Numbered from the stretch's first letter, positions 50,366-59,961 are shown. The stretch is 64,000 nucleotides of DNA from Candidatus Faecivicinus avistercoris (GCA_018716805.1 DVJL01000032.1:1-64000), one strand, 5' to 3'. Notes: a model not told the origin generated them from the sequence alone. Made by a program: numbers and translations.

Positions 50366-50400
50366 AAAATGCACCCCGCCTCCCAATGAGCGCGGGGTGT
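50366..50400 (-). terminator. Intrinsic terminator of the HPr-like gene
   Basis: ACACCCCGC...GCGGGGTGC followed by ATTTTTG on the minus strand. Confidence 0.7.
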
Positions 50401-50459
50401 CTTCTACGCATCCTATGTATCTCAAGCGGCCGCAGACAGGCCGTTCTTCGTTCGTGCAG

Positions 50460-50690
50460 TCAGCCGATGATGAAGGGTTTGAGCTCCTCCATGAGGTCGT
50501 CGCAGTGATCGGAGTAAACCTCGAGCGTGATCGGCTTGGAGAGGTCGAGGCTGAAGATGCCGAGGATGGACTTGCCGTCCACGACATGGCGTCCCACGCG
50601 AAGATCAATGTCGTAGGGATACCGATTGGCAATGTTGACGAAGGACTTCACGTTTTCTGCCAGACTCAGCTTGATATTGACTGCTTTCAT
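50460..50690 (-). CDS. HPr-like protein lacking the phosphoacceptor-His loop
   Basis: VDGKSILGIFSLDLSKPITLEV matches the HPr Ser46 region; the expected GxHARPA segment is missing. Confidence 0.75.
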   Translation of the reverse strand: MKAVNIKLSLAENVKSFVNIANRYPYDIDLRVGRHVVDGKSILGIFSLDLSKPITLEVYSDHCDDLMEELKPFIIG

Positions 50691-50911
50691 GGTGCGTTCC
50701 CTCACTTAATTTGCAGATTGCAGTTTGCGTTCGCCGCTGTATATAGCATAACGCCAGTTGCCGCAAATTTCAAGGAAGTTCAAGTAAACTCGCAGTTTGT
50801 TTCATATTTTAACGAAGCAACTCTCCCCCAGGGCGCTGTCGCCGAAGATCGTATCTGAACACGCAAAACCGCCGGGAATGGCGCAGCATCCCCGGCTGGT
50901 CGCTGAATGGA

Positions 50912-52828
50912 TCAGATGTAGTCCTCCGTCAGCACGAATTGCAGATCCTCGTTGCGCATGTAGCCGCGATTTCCCTGGAAGTCGATCAGGCTCCAGTCGT
51001 CGTCGGCCTCGACGACGGTGACCTCCGTGCCGTCGGGCAGATAGCCGATCTTCTCCGCATCGTCGGAATCGAGGTCGAATACGTCCGAGGTGCCCTCGTC
51101 GCCGCCCTGCACGATGGCCGTCACCGAGCCGACGAAGCCTTCGTCGACCGTCGCGGCGTCCACCGACGTCTCTTCGCCAAACAGGTCGTCCGGGCCGGAC
51201 CAGAACTCGAGATAGTCGTTCATGAGATAGCCGCTGCCCGAATCGCACTCAACCAGCGACCATTCGGCGCTCTTGAGCAGCACTTTCAGCTCGCTGCCGT
51301 TGGCAAGCGTGGTGACGACGTCGGCCGATGTGGACGGCGTGCTGCGCAGATTGAGCAGCGTGCCCTCCGAGCCGGTGTTCACCGTCGCATACTGCGAAAT
51401 GCCCTCATAGTCGTCGAGGGAACCGTCGTTGGCCAGATAATTGGCAAACGTCTCCGCCGGGAACGGCGCGCCTGCTTCGTATTCCTCGAGCGTATAGCCG
51501 ATGGTATAGACCTGGTCGCCACCCACTTCGGTAAACGTCAGCGTGATCGTATCCGACGTGGTGAATTGCAGAAAGATATTCTTCATGTAGCCGACGGTGT
51601 CGCCGTACTGGATCTTCGACCACTCGTCGCCCTTTTCCAACAGCAGCAGCTGTTCGCCGTCCGTCACCTTGTCGAGCGCTTCGCTGTCCGTGCTGGCGCG
51701 CTCGCGAATGCGCACGCGGACGCTGGAATCGACCACCGCCATCTGGATGCTCTGCGTATTGCGCTCGCAGGTGTATTCGCTGCCGAGGAAGAGCGCCTCG
51801 ACCTTGCCGGCCTCGTAGTAGATCGCCTGCTGTACCTCGGTGGTCACCGTGCTCGACACGGCGTAACCGTAGACCTGCTGAAACAGGTTGACTGCTTCGA
51901 TGACGTCCACGTCGTAGATGCTGTCCAGATCGCCGTCATAGAGCGAGAGCGTTTGCAGATTTTCCTGCAGTTCAAGCACGACGGGGCCGCTCATGCCTTC
52001 GGTGAGATCGATGTTCATCGCCGTAGGCGCATCGGAAGAGTAGATGATTTCCTTCAGTTCCGGGGTCGTATAACCAGTCTCCTCCACGCCCAGCGCCTTC
52101 TGCAGCTGCTTGACGGCGTTGATCGTCGATGTGCGGTAGGTGCCCGTGATCTCGTCGGAATAAAAGCCCAGCGCGCGCAGGCGGTACTGCAGATCCTCAA
52201 CCTCTGGCCCGGTGCTGAACCGGCCGAGCGCGTCGGGATCGTCGGGAATGCCGAGGAAGTCGTCGTAGCTCAGACCGTTTTCGTTGGTGTAGGAAGATTC
52301 ATACAGCAAGGCCCGCAGTTCCTCATCCGGTTCGTTGCTGGAATAGATCCGCACCGTCGTCCCCGCCAGGCAATTCTCGGCGATAAACTGCGCATCTTCC
52401 ACCCGCAGGCGAATGCACCCGTGCGAAGCGGGGTAGCCAAATTCTTCCAGGCCGGATTTGCTGATCGTGGACTCCCGCTGCTGGCTATATGGAATGGAGT
52501 GGAACAGAATGCCCTTGTAGATGCGGGTCGCGTACTTGGCATAGCACTTGAAGGTATAAAAATAATACCATTCTTCGCGCTCGCTGCTGCGCTGCTTTTC
52601 CGGCAGCGTATAGGTGCCCTCCGGCGTGGAATCGTTCAGGCCGGTCGAGCAGAGCATCTGCCGAACGACGCTGCCGTCGGCCGTGCTGTAGACGGTGACG
52701 ATCTGGTTGGTGAGATCCACGGCGATGGCATAGGGCATGTCTTCCGCATGGGCAGCGGAAAACGCAGGCAGGATGCCGATGCCGACGACGATTGCCAGAA
52801 AAAAAGAAGCCATCCTTTTCCAGAACAT
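50912..52828 (-). CDS. L,D-transpeptidase (YkuD) with peptidoglycan-binding and SH3-like repeats
   Basis: Signal peptide; GYPASHGCIRLRVEDAQFIAENC; LQYRLRALGFYSDEITGTYRTSTINAVKQLQKALG; SH3 repeats VRIRERASTDSEAL. Confidence 0.9.
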   Translation of the reverse strand: MFWKRMASFFLAIVVGIGILPAFSAAHAEDMPYAIAVDLTNQIVTVYSTADGSVVRQMLCSTGLNDSTPEGTYTLPEKQRSSEREEWYYFYTFKCYAKYATRIYKGILFHSIPYSQQRESTISKSGLEEFGYPASHGCIRLRVEDAQFIAENCLAGTTVRIYSSNEPDEELRALLYESSYTNENGLSYDDFLGIPDDPDALGRFSTGPEVEDLQYRLRALGFYSDEITGTYRTSTINAVKQLQKALGVEETGYTTPELKEIIYSSDAPTAMNIDLTEGMSGPVVLELQENLQTLSLYDGDLDSIYDVDVIEAVNLFQQVYGYAVSSTVTTEVQQAIYYEAGKVEALFLGSEYTCERNTQSIQMAVVDSSVRVRIRERASTDSEALDKVTDGEQLLLLEKGDEWSKIQYGDTVGYMKNIFLQFTTSDTITLTFTEVGGDQVYTIGYTLEEYEAGAPFPAETFANYLANDGSLDDYEGISQYATVNTGSEGTLLNLRSTPSTSADVVTTLANGSELKVLLKSAEWSLVECDSGSGYLMNDYLEFWSGPDDLFGEETSVDAATVDEGFVGSVTAIVQGGDEGTSDVFDLDSDDAEKIGYLPDGTEVTVVEADDDWSLIDFQGNRGYMRNEDLQFVLTEDYI

Positions 52829-53125
52829 GACAACAACCCTCCGCACAATGTTGTCAAAATTATATCATATTCCTCTCTTATTTTCAACGACCTTTTTCGC
52901 TCGATTCCCGTACCGCATTGTAAATATTTTCCACCGCAGGCGCGCATTGTCCGCGGATGATCTCCACAAGCCTGCCTTCTGTATTCTTTGCAGACGCGCC
53001 GGAATCCCGGCGCGCCACGTTCAGCTCGCCTCAGCGCCGGGGATACCGCGCGAAACCGCCTCGGCATTCCTTTCCGGAAAATGCTGGTCACTCGTGAATC
53101 AACTGCCAGTCGAAAACTCTGGCCT

Positions 53126-53157
53126 GAAAAAAACCCCGTCTCCATATGGAAACGGGG
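53126..53157 (-). terminator. Intrinsic terminator of the Cys/His-repeat gene
   Basis: CCCCGTTTCCATATGGAGACGGGG followed by TTTTTTT on the minus strand. Confidence 0.85.
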
Positions 53158-53188
53158 CTCGGAGTATTTTTTCTGGAAAATGCCGCCA

Positions 53189-54231
53189 TCAGGCTGCGGG
53201 TTCACTTTCGCATGCGCTGTGGTCGAGGCCATCACAGTTGTAGTGGCCGTCAATTCCACAGGACGCCGCGCTGTGGTCAAGTCCGTCGCAGTTGTAGTGG
53301 CCGTCGGTGCCACAGGACGCCGCGCTGTGGTCAAGCCCGTCGCAGTTGTAGTGGCCGTCGGTTCCGCAGTTTGCCGCGCTATGGTCTCCCGCATCGCCCG
53401 CATGGTGAGCACCGCACGTTCCCAGGGTATGATCCTCGCCGTCGCAGAGATAGCCGCCGCAGGCAGGGCACTGGGCGTGATCGGCCTCATGGCCGTAGAT
53501 CTCGCAACCGCGATGGCCGCACGCCTGCTCGGTGTGGTCTCCGTGGTCCTTGTAGCACCACGGCTCGCCGCAGACGATGCACGTGTTATGCTGTTGGACT
53601 TCGAGCAGGGATAGTCCTCGCCGCAGGAATCGCAGTGGTGAATGGGATCGCCCATGCACAGCGTATGTCCCTCGTCGCAGAACTCGCTGATGAGCGTCGT
53701 ATGCTCGGAAGAGCCGTCGTTAATTTCGCCGCAGTTCGGGCAGATGTTCAGCGAATCGGCCGCGCTGAATTCGGATTCAGACTGCCAGAGGGAGACCTCG
53801 CAGGCATCGTCGATCGCGAGATCAACGCCGTCCAAATCGACCTCCTCGGAGAAGATCGCAAAGCCGTCCGTGTCCGCCAGCTCGGCCACCTCCACGCCAT
53901 TGACCGAAACAACCGTCGCCGCGCCATTCACGCGCTCAAAGCCCAGCGCATCGAGCGCGCCGTCGACGGTCAGCGCCGGCTCCAGCAGCGAAAGAGCGCT
54001 CCACAGGCTGGCATAGCGCGCGTCGTAGTCATCGCCGCTCGAAGCAAAGGCGTCGAATACCTCGGTTCCGTCTCCCGCTCCAATCAGGACATAGCTTTCG
54101 CTGCCGGAATCGTCAAAGCGGATCAGCAGAGAGCGATCCTCCAGGGCAACCGGTCCGGCGACGCTTTCCGCCAGGCCGGCACAGCTCAGCAGCCAGATCA
54201 ACGCAACAGCTGCCGCAATCCATTTCTTCAT
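53189..54231 (-). pseudogene. Secreted Cys/His-rich repeat protein, interrupted by an apparent -1 frameshift near 53600-53625
   Basis: Frame A: MKKWIAAAVALIWLLSCAGLAES...ICPNCGEIN...HHCDSCGEDYPCSKS; frame B continues HNTCIVCGEPWCYKDHGDHTEQACGHRG...CGTDGHYNCDGLDHSAAS repeats. Confidence 0.75.
53216..53377. repeat. Three tandem 54-bp units (plus a partial fourth) encoding CG(T/I)DGHYNCDGLDHSAAS
   Basis: Period 54 confirmed by gctgtgg at 53216, 53270, 53324 and gctatgg at 53378. Confidence 0.92.
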
Positions 54232-54551
54232 AACAAACACCTCCATAAAATCGGCGATGCGCATCGCTGCGCACCCTTCCCTATCGGGTCTATCCTTTGA
54301 CGCCATTTCTTTCCGGAAAGTTCCGGAAAAATGCGGCGCATCTGTGTCGATTTTCGTGAGATTCCGAGGCAAGCTGAAATTGCATTCCCCGAAGTCCGTT
54401 TGAAAAGGGAAAACTCGTGGATTCAGCGGCGGCGACGCGGCAAAATAAACTTTTCAGGGATTTCCAAACGGTTTCTAATCCGCCTCTAATTTTTTCACAG
54501 GACAGCTTAATCCACGCGCGCTATAATACAGTCATCCACTGAAGGGAGAGA

Positions 54552-55076
54552 ATGGACATGACAGAAAGCGAAAAGATTGCAAAACTCTGCGAAAAGGCCA
54601 ACGTGACGGAATCCGAAGCGCGCGAAATTCTCGAGCAGGTGAATTGGGATTTGCTCGACGCGATCCTGCTGCTCGAACGGCAGGGACGGCTCAAGGATGC
54701 CTCCGCGCACTATTCCACACAGCGCGACGAATCCGCGGAGAGCGGCGAACAGGCCTCCGATTTCAAGCAGCGGGCGTCGAGCGTCGGTGCCATGCTCCAG
54801 CGCGCGATCCAGGTCGGCAACGCGAATTCGTTCGTCGTCAGCCGAAAGGGCAAGCGCCTGTTCAGCCTTTCGGTCACGGCGATGGCAATCCTGCTGGTCT
54901 GCGCCAACGTCTGGCTGCTGATCGCGCTCGTCGCCGGGCTGTTCTTCGGGCTGCGCTATTCGATTGAAGGCGAGCAGCTCGGCAAGCCCTCCGTCAACGA
55001 CGTGATGGACAAGGCCGCGACCGCTGCCGAAAACGTCCGCGTAACGGTCGTGGACAGCTTTCGGGACAAAAAGTAA
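54552..55076 (+). CDS. DUF4342 domain-containing protein
   Basis: MTESEKIAKLCEKANVTESEAREILEQVNWDLLDAILLLERQGRL UBA-like domain plus C-terminal membrane hairpin. Confidence 0.85.
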   Translation: MDMTESEKIAKLCEKANVTESEAREILEQVNWDLLDAILLLERQGRLKDASAHYSTQRDESAESGEQASDFKQRASSVGAMLQRAIQVGNANSFVVSRKGKRLFSLSVTAMAILLVCANVWLLIALVAGLFFGLRYSIEGEQLGKPSVNDVMDKAATAAENVRVTVVDSFRDKK

Positions 55077-55165
55077 GCCGCCGGCAGGAATTGCAGGCCG
55101 CGGCGTCGAATGAATGCCCGTCCGCGCCCAGAGGCGGCGGACATATTGGAACGGAGGCATGGAAA

Positions 55166-55855
55166 TTGGATCGAATCCTGATCGTCGAAGACGAGGAAAA
55201 GCTGGCCCGCTTTCTTGAACTGGAGCTTGCGCACGAGGGCTATGCCGTCGAGAAGGCGTTTGACGGCCGGACGGGACTGGATCTCGCGGAGAACGGCGGA
55301 TTCGACCTGATCCTGCTGGACGTGATGCTCCCCGGCATGAGCGGCCTGGAAGTGCTGCGCCGGCTGCGGCGGACGGACGCCGTTCCCGTCATCGTGCTGA
55401 CCGCGCGCGACGCGGTCATGGACAAGGTCACGGGGCTGGATATGGGCGCGAACGACTACATCACCAAGCCGTTTGAAATCGAAGAACTGCTCGCGCGCAT
55501 TCGCGCTGCGCTTCGCTCGGGCGGGCATTCCGATCCCGCGTCCTCCGGCGTGCTCGTTTCCGGCGGGCTGACCCTCGATCCGGCGCGGCGGACGGTTCTG
55601 TGGAACGGCACGCCGGTCGCGCTGACCAACCGCGAATTCGAGCTGCTTCGGACGCTGATGCGCAACCGGGGCATCGTGATGACGCGCGAAAAGCTGCTCG
55701 AACAGGTCTGGGGCTACGACTACGCCGGAGAGACGAACGTCGTCGACGTCTACATCCGCTACCTGCGCCAGAAGATCGACGACGCGTTCGGCGTCAAGCT
55801 GATCCACACCGTCCGCGGCGTTGGATACGCGTTCCGCGACGCGGAGGGACGATGA
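55166..55855 (+). CDS. OmpR-family response regulator (TTG start)
   Basis: LDRILIVEDEEKLARFLELELAHEGY...DVMLPGMSGLEVL...MGANDYITKPF. Confidence 0.92.
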   Translation: MDRILIVEDEEKLARFLELELAHEGYAVEKAFDGRTGLDLAENGGFDLILLDVMLPGMSGLEVLRRLRRTDAVPVIVLTARDAVMDKVTGLDMGANDYITKPFEIEELLARIRAALRSGGHSDPASSGVLVSGGLTLDPARRTVLWNGTPVALTNREFELLRTLMRNRGIVMTREKLLEQVWGYDYAGETNVVDVYIRYLRQKIDDAFGVKLIHTVRGVGYAFRDAEGR

Positions 55856-57168
55856 GCGAGACGAGACGCGTGCGCTCGATCGCGCGCAAGATCGGCAATT
55901 CGTGGACGATGCGGACGCTCGGCATCCTGCTGGCGCTCGACATCGCCCTGATTGCGCTGACGTTCGCCGGCTGCGCATACTTCTGGGAGCGCTCGGTCTC
56001 GGGCGACGGCTGGTCGCTTGAGCTGCCGCGCGACGTCGAGTGGGAGGAACCCCGGTCGGTCTCGACGCTCGGCAGGATCGAATACAGCTTCCAATCGCCC
56101 GACGGCGTCTGGCACACGGCGGCCATCGGTCCGGCGCTCGAAGCCGCCCTCCCTTTCGCCGCCGCGCTGGGCGCATTCGAGGCCGTTTTGCTGCTCTTCC
56201 ACGCGGCGCAGGCGCATCGAGCCGCGCAAAAGCTGCTGCGGCCGCTCGACCGCATGGCGCGGGACATGCGCGCGGTCAGCCAGGCGCGGGCGGGAGACGC
56301 GCGCTATGAGGACCGCCTGCGCGATCTGGAGAACGCCATCGAGCACATCAGCCCGACCCAGCCGGGCGAGCGGCTCCAGACGGGCGCGCGCGAGCTGACC
56401 GGTCTGGAAAACGCCGTCAATGGGCTGCTGGTGCGCATGCGCGAGTCGTACCGCCAGCAGGCGCAGTTCGTCTCCGACGCCTCACATGAGCTGCGCACAC
56501 CGATCGCCGTCATTCAGGGATACGCTCACCTGCTCGCCCGCTGGGGCAAGGACGATTCTCAGGTGCTCGACGAATCCATCGCCGCCATCCAGTCGGAATC
56601 CGACTATATGAAGAAGCTGGTCGAGGAGCTGCTGTTCCTCGCGCGCGGCGAAATCGGGCGGAATCCATTTGAACCCAAGCCGATTTCCCTGACCGCGCTG
56701 ATCCGCGAAGTCTGCGACGAGAGCGCCATGATCGATTCCGCGCACCAATGGCGGTTTCGCGATACGCGCTCCGCGGGCGAAGCGCGCATCATCGCCGATG
56801 CGGAGATGCTCAAGCAGTGCGCGCGGGTGTTGTGCGAAAACGCGCAGAAGTACACGCCGGAAGGCGGCACGATTTCTCTCGGGGTAGCCGAATGCGGCAA
56901 ATGGACGGAATTCTTCGTGCAGGACGAGGGCATCGGCATCGGCCGCAAGGACATCTCCCACATCTTCGACCGGTTTTATCGTTCCGATCCCGCCCGTGGC
57001 CGCAACAGCGGCGGCTCGGGGCTGGGGCTGGCCATCGCGAACTGGATCGTCGAGCGGCACGGCGGCTCGTTCGACGTCGTCTCCGTCGAGGGCGCCGGCA
57101 CGCGCTTTACCGTCCGCCTGCCCACGGCCGGTCCCGACGCCTCCCCGACAGCGCAGGAGGCGCAGTGA
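55852..57168 (+). CDS. Sensor histidine kinase
   Basis: FVSDASHELRTPIAVIQGYAHLLARWG; RNSGGSGLGLAIANWIVERHGG; ATGA overlap with the RR. Confidence 0.92.
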   Translation: MSETRRVRSIARKIGNSWTMRTLGILLALDIALIALTFAGCAYFWERSVSGDGWSLELPRDVEWEEPRSVSTLGRIEYSFQSPDGVWHTAAIGPALEAALPFAAALGAFEAVLLLFHAAQAHRAAQKLLRPLDRMARDMRAVSQARAGDARYEDRLRDLENAIEHISPTQPGERLQTGARELTGLENAVNGLLVRMRESYRQQAQFVSDASHELRTPIAVIQGYAHLLARWGKDDSQVLDESIAAIQSESDYMKKLVEELLFLARGEIGRNPFEPKPISLTALIREVCDESAMIDSAHQWRFRDTRSAGEARIIADAEMLKQCARVLCENAQKYTPEGGTISLGVAECGKWTEFFVQDEGIGIGRKDISHIFDRFYRSDPARGRNSGGSGLGLAIANWIVERHGGSFDVVSVEGAGTRFTVRLPTAGPDASPTAQEAQ

Positions 57169-57283
57169 TTGCAAAGCGCCGCCTTCTTCAAATCCCGCCT
57201 CTATGCGATTGACATTTGCACCCAAAAGCGTTATAATTGGGTTATGAACTGGCCCTGCGGCGGGCAATGAGGAGGAATATGCC

Positions 57284-58015
57284 ATGCAGGTTATCTACGG
57301 ACATCGCGGCGCATCGGGCTATGCGCCGGAAAACACGCTGGAAGCCTTTGAACTCGCGGCGAAGATGGGCGCCTTTGGCGTCGAACTGGACGTGCACGTC
57401 TGCAAGGACGGCGAGCTGATCGTCGCCCACGACGAGACGATCGACCGCGTTTCGGACGGCAGCGGCCTCATCTGCGAGATGACGACCGCCGAGCTGAAGA
57501 AATTCCATTTCAACAAGACGCACCCGGAGTACAAAAACGCCACCGTGCCGACGCTGCGCGAGGTCTACGAGCTGCTCAAGCCCTATGGCCTGCACGTCAA
57601 CGTCGAGTTGAAGAACAGCCGGATCCGCTATCCGCGGCTGGAGGAAAAGTGCGTCGAACTGGCCGCGAAGATGGGCATGTCCGACCGCATCCTCTATTCC
57701 AGCTTCAATCATCACAGCCTGCTCTACCTCAAGGAGCTGGACGCTTCGCTCAAGTGCGGCACGCTGTACGATGCGACGCTCGTCCGCCCGTGGGACTATG
57801 CCCACAGCCTCGGCATGAACGCCATCCATCCGCATTTCTCGGAATTGCAGATCGACGGCGAATGCGAGCGCGCGCATGCGCTGGGCCTCGAGGTCAACCC
57901 GTGGACGGTCAACGAAGAAGAGGACATCCGCGATACCATCCGCGCAGGCGCCGACCGCATCATCACCAACTATCCAGACCGCGCGCTGGCCATCTTGAAA
58001 GAAATGGCCGGTTGA
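57284..58015 (+). CDS. Glycerophosphodiester phosphodiesterase
   Basis: MQVIYGHRGASGYAPENTLEAFELAAKMGAFGVELDVHVCKDGELIVAHDETIDR. Confidence 0.95.
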   Translation: MQVIYGHRGASGYAPENTLEAFELAAKMGAFGVELDVHVCKDGELIVAHDETIDRVSDGSGLICEMTTAELKKFHFNKTHPEYKNATVPTLREVYELLKPYGLHVNVELKNSRIRYPRLEEKCVELAAKMGMSDRILYSSFNHHSLLYLKELDASLKCGTLYDATLVRPWDYAHSLGMNAIHPHFSELQIDGECERAHALGLEVNPWTVNEEEDIRDTIRAGADRIITNYPDRALAILKEMAG

Positions 58016-58022
58016 CGGGCAG

Positions 58023-58410
58023 AATCCGCCTGAAAGGGCGGATTTCAGCTTGTCAAAAAAGCCTTTTTGCCAAGCTGGTGGACGAGGGAGTAAACTCCCC
58101 CGCCAGGTGCCGCGCCTCAAATTTTCAATTTGAGCCGTGGCAGTTTCGCCCAAAGGCGAAACCGCAGAATCCTGTGGATTCTGCGCCTCCTACCACCCCC
58201 TCCAGTTTCCGCTAAAATCCTTCGGATTTCCGGGCGCGGAAACTGCAAGGAAGCGATTTTTGCTCTGGGAAATGGGATTTCCCGACACAAAAATCAGCGC
58301 CCGTTCCCGACGCGCAGGTCGTCGGGAACGATTTTTATGCGAGAGGGCTGCGGCCCTCTCGCGTTCTCCTAGGTTTTTTGACAACCTGAATCCGCCTGAA
58401 AGGGCGGATT
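58023..58410. mobile_element. Candidate MITE-like hairpin-array element with ~38-bp terminal inverted repeats
   Basis: 5' AATCCGCCTGAAAGGGCGGATTTCAGCTTGTCAAAAAA and 3' (reverse complement) AATCCGCCCTTTCAGGCGGATTCAGGTTGTCAAAAAA; about 10 further hairpins between them. Confidence 0.6.
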
Positions 58411-58414
58411 TTTT
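58389..58414 (+). terminator. Terminator-like hairpin at the element's 3' end
   Basis: AATCCGCC-TGAAAG-GGCGGATT followed by TTTT. Confidence 0.65.
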
Positions 58415-58511
58415 GCATGATTTTTGTTGACAGGCCATGTAAACGGGCATAAAATAGGGAGGATGGAATGCCGCAGGTCTTCCATGAAATTTTACAAAGG
58501 AAGCGTTGCTC

Positions 58512-59885
58512 ATGAACAGCATGACGCAGGGACGTCCGCTCCCGCTGATCCTTCGGTTCACACTTCCGCTCCTGCTGGGCAATCTGTTTCAGCAGGCCTA
58601 CAACATGGCCGATGCCGCGATCGTCAGCCGCTATCTCGGCACGAATGCGCTGGCCGCGGTCGGCACGTCGAGCAGCGTCCAGTTTCTGGTCATCGGCTTC
58701 TGCACAGGCGCGTGCTGCGGCTTCGCCATCCCGATTGCGCAGACGTTTGGCGCGGAGGATCACCGCACGATGCGGCGGCTGATCTTTCACGGCATGGCGC
58801 TGACACTCGGCATTGCCGTGCTGCTGACGACGGCCTGTGCGCTGCTCTGCCCGCAGATCCTGCACCTGCTCTCCACCTCGGCGGAGATCTTCGACGACGC
58901 CTACGCCTACCTGCTCATCATCTTTCTGGGCATTCCGTTTACGCTTCTGTACAACCTGCTGTCCGCGATCCTGCGCGCCGTGGGCGACAGCCGCACGCCG
59001 TTTCTGTTTCTGGCGCTGTCGGCGTTTTTGAACATCATTCTCGACCTGCTGGCCGTGGTCGTGTTCGGCATGGGCGTGGCCGGCGCGGCGCTGGCGACCA
59101 TCGCTTCGCAGGCGGTCAGCGGCGTGCTCTGCTGGCGCTACATCTCGCGCCACGTTCCGGTATTGTGGTTCGGCCGCGAGAGCATGAAGTTTGACGTCAC
59201 GATGACGAAGCTGATGCTCAAAATGGGCCTCCCGATGGGCCTGCAATCGTCCATCACCGCCATCGGCAGCATGGTCATGCAGTCGGCGAACAACAACCTG
59301 GGCAGCGTCTACACTTCCGGCTTTACCGCAGGGATGCGCATCAAACAGCTGGCGATGTGCCCCTTCGACGCGCTCGCGACGGCGGTTTCGACCTTCTGCG
59401 GCCAGAACCTCGGCGCGCGCCATCCCGACCGCATCCGGCAGGGCATCCGGCTGGGGATCGCCGTCGGCGTGATCTACGGCGTGTTTGCAGGACTTCTGCT
59501 GATCTTTGCCGGACGGCCGCTCTCCATGATCTTCATCTCTGGCAGCGCCGCCGACGCGCCGGTGCTCGACGCGGCGACGCAGTACCTGCGCGCGATGGGC
59601 TTTTTCTACTGGGTGCTGGGCATCCTGAGCGTGGCGCGCATGGCGACGCAGGGTCTGGGCTTCGCCGGATTGGCGATCTTCTCCGGCGTCGTGGAAATGG
59701 CCGCGCGCATGATCGTCAGCCTAGTCTTCGTGCCGGTGTTCGGCTACGACGCCATCTGCTTTACCGACCAGTCCGCGTGGGTTTCGGCGTCTTTGTACAT
59801 CGCGCCGGTCTGCGCATGGTGCGTGCGAAAGATCACCCGCCGGCTCGCACAGCCGGACGCCACTGCGGTTTCGGAGCAGGCATAG
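58512..59885 (+). CDS. MATE family efflux transporter
   Basis: LILRFTLPLLLGNLFQQAYNMADAAIVSRYLGTNALAAVGTSSSVQFLV; 12-TM pattern. Confidence 0.94.
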   Translation: MNSMTQGRPLPLILRFTLPLLLGNLFQQAYNMADAAIVSRYLGTNALAAVGTSSSVQFLVIGFCTGACCGFAIPIAQTFGAEDHRTMRRLIFHGMALTLGIAVLLTTACALLCPQILHLLSTSAEIFDDAYAYLLIIFLGIPFTLLYNLLSAILRAVGDSRTPFLFLALSAFLNIILDLLAVVVFGMGVAGAALATIASQAVSGVLCWRYISRHVPVLWFGRESMKFDVTMTKLMLKMGLPMGLQSSITAIGSMVMQSANNNLGSVYTSGFTAGMRIKQLAMCPFDALATAVSTFCGQNLGARHPDRIRQGIRLGIAVGVIYGVFAGLLLIFAGRPLSMIFISGSAADAPVLDAATQYLRAMGFFYWVLGILSVARMATQGLGFAGLAIFSGVVEMAARMIVSLVFVPVFGYDAICFTDQSAWVSASLYIAPVCAWCVRKITRRLAQPDATAVSEQA

Positions 59886-59961
59886 CGCCTTTCTCCCTCG
59901 GTACGCAAGCAATTTTCCCTCCCGCGCATACTATATAGACAATGCACGGGAGGGAATTTTC

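Noticed and set aside
53600-53625. Programmed -1 ribosomal frameshift in the Cys/His-repeat gene
   Set aside because: No X-XXY-YYZ slippery site and no clear stimulatory pseudoknot; a one-base indel is simpler.
58190-58582. Several 80-130 aa ORFs on both strands inside the hairpin-array element
   Set aside because: Their sequence is explained by the palindromes (e.g. KSALSGGF is translated TIR); probably spurious, though such ORFs may be annotated as hypothetical proteins in databases.
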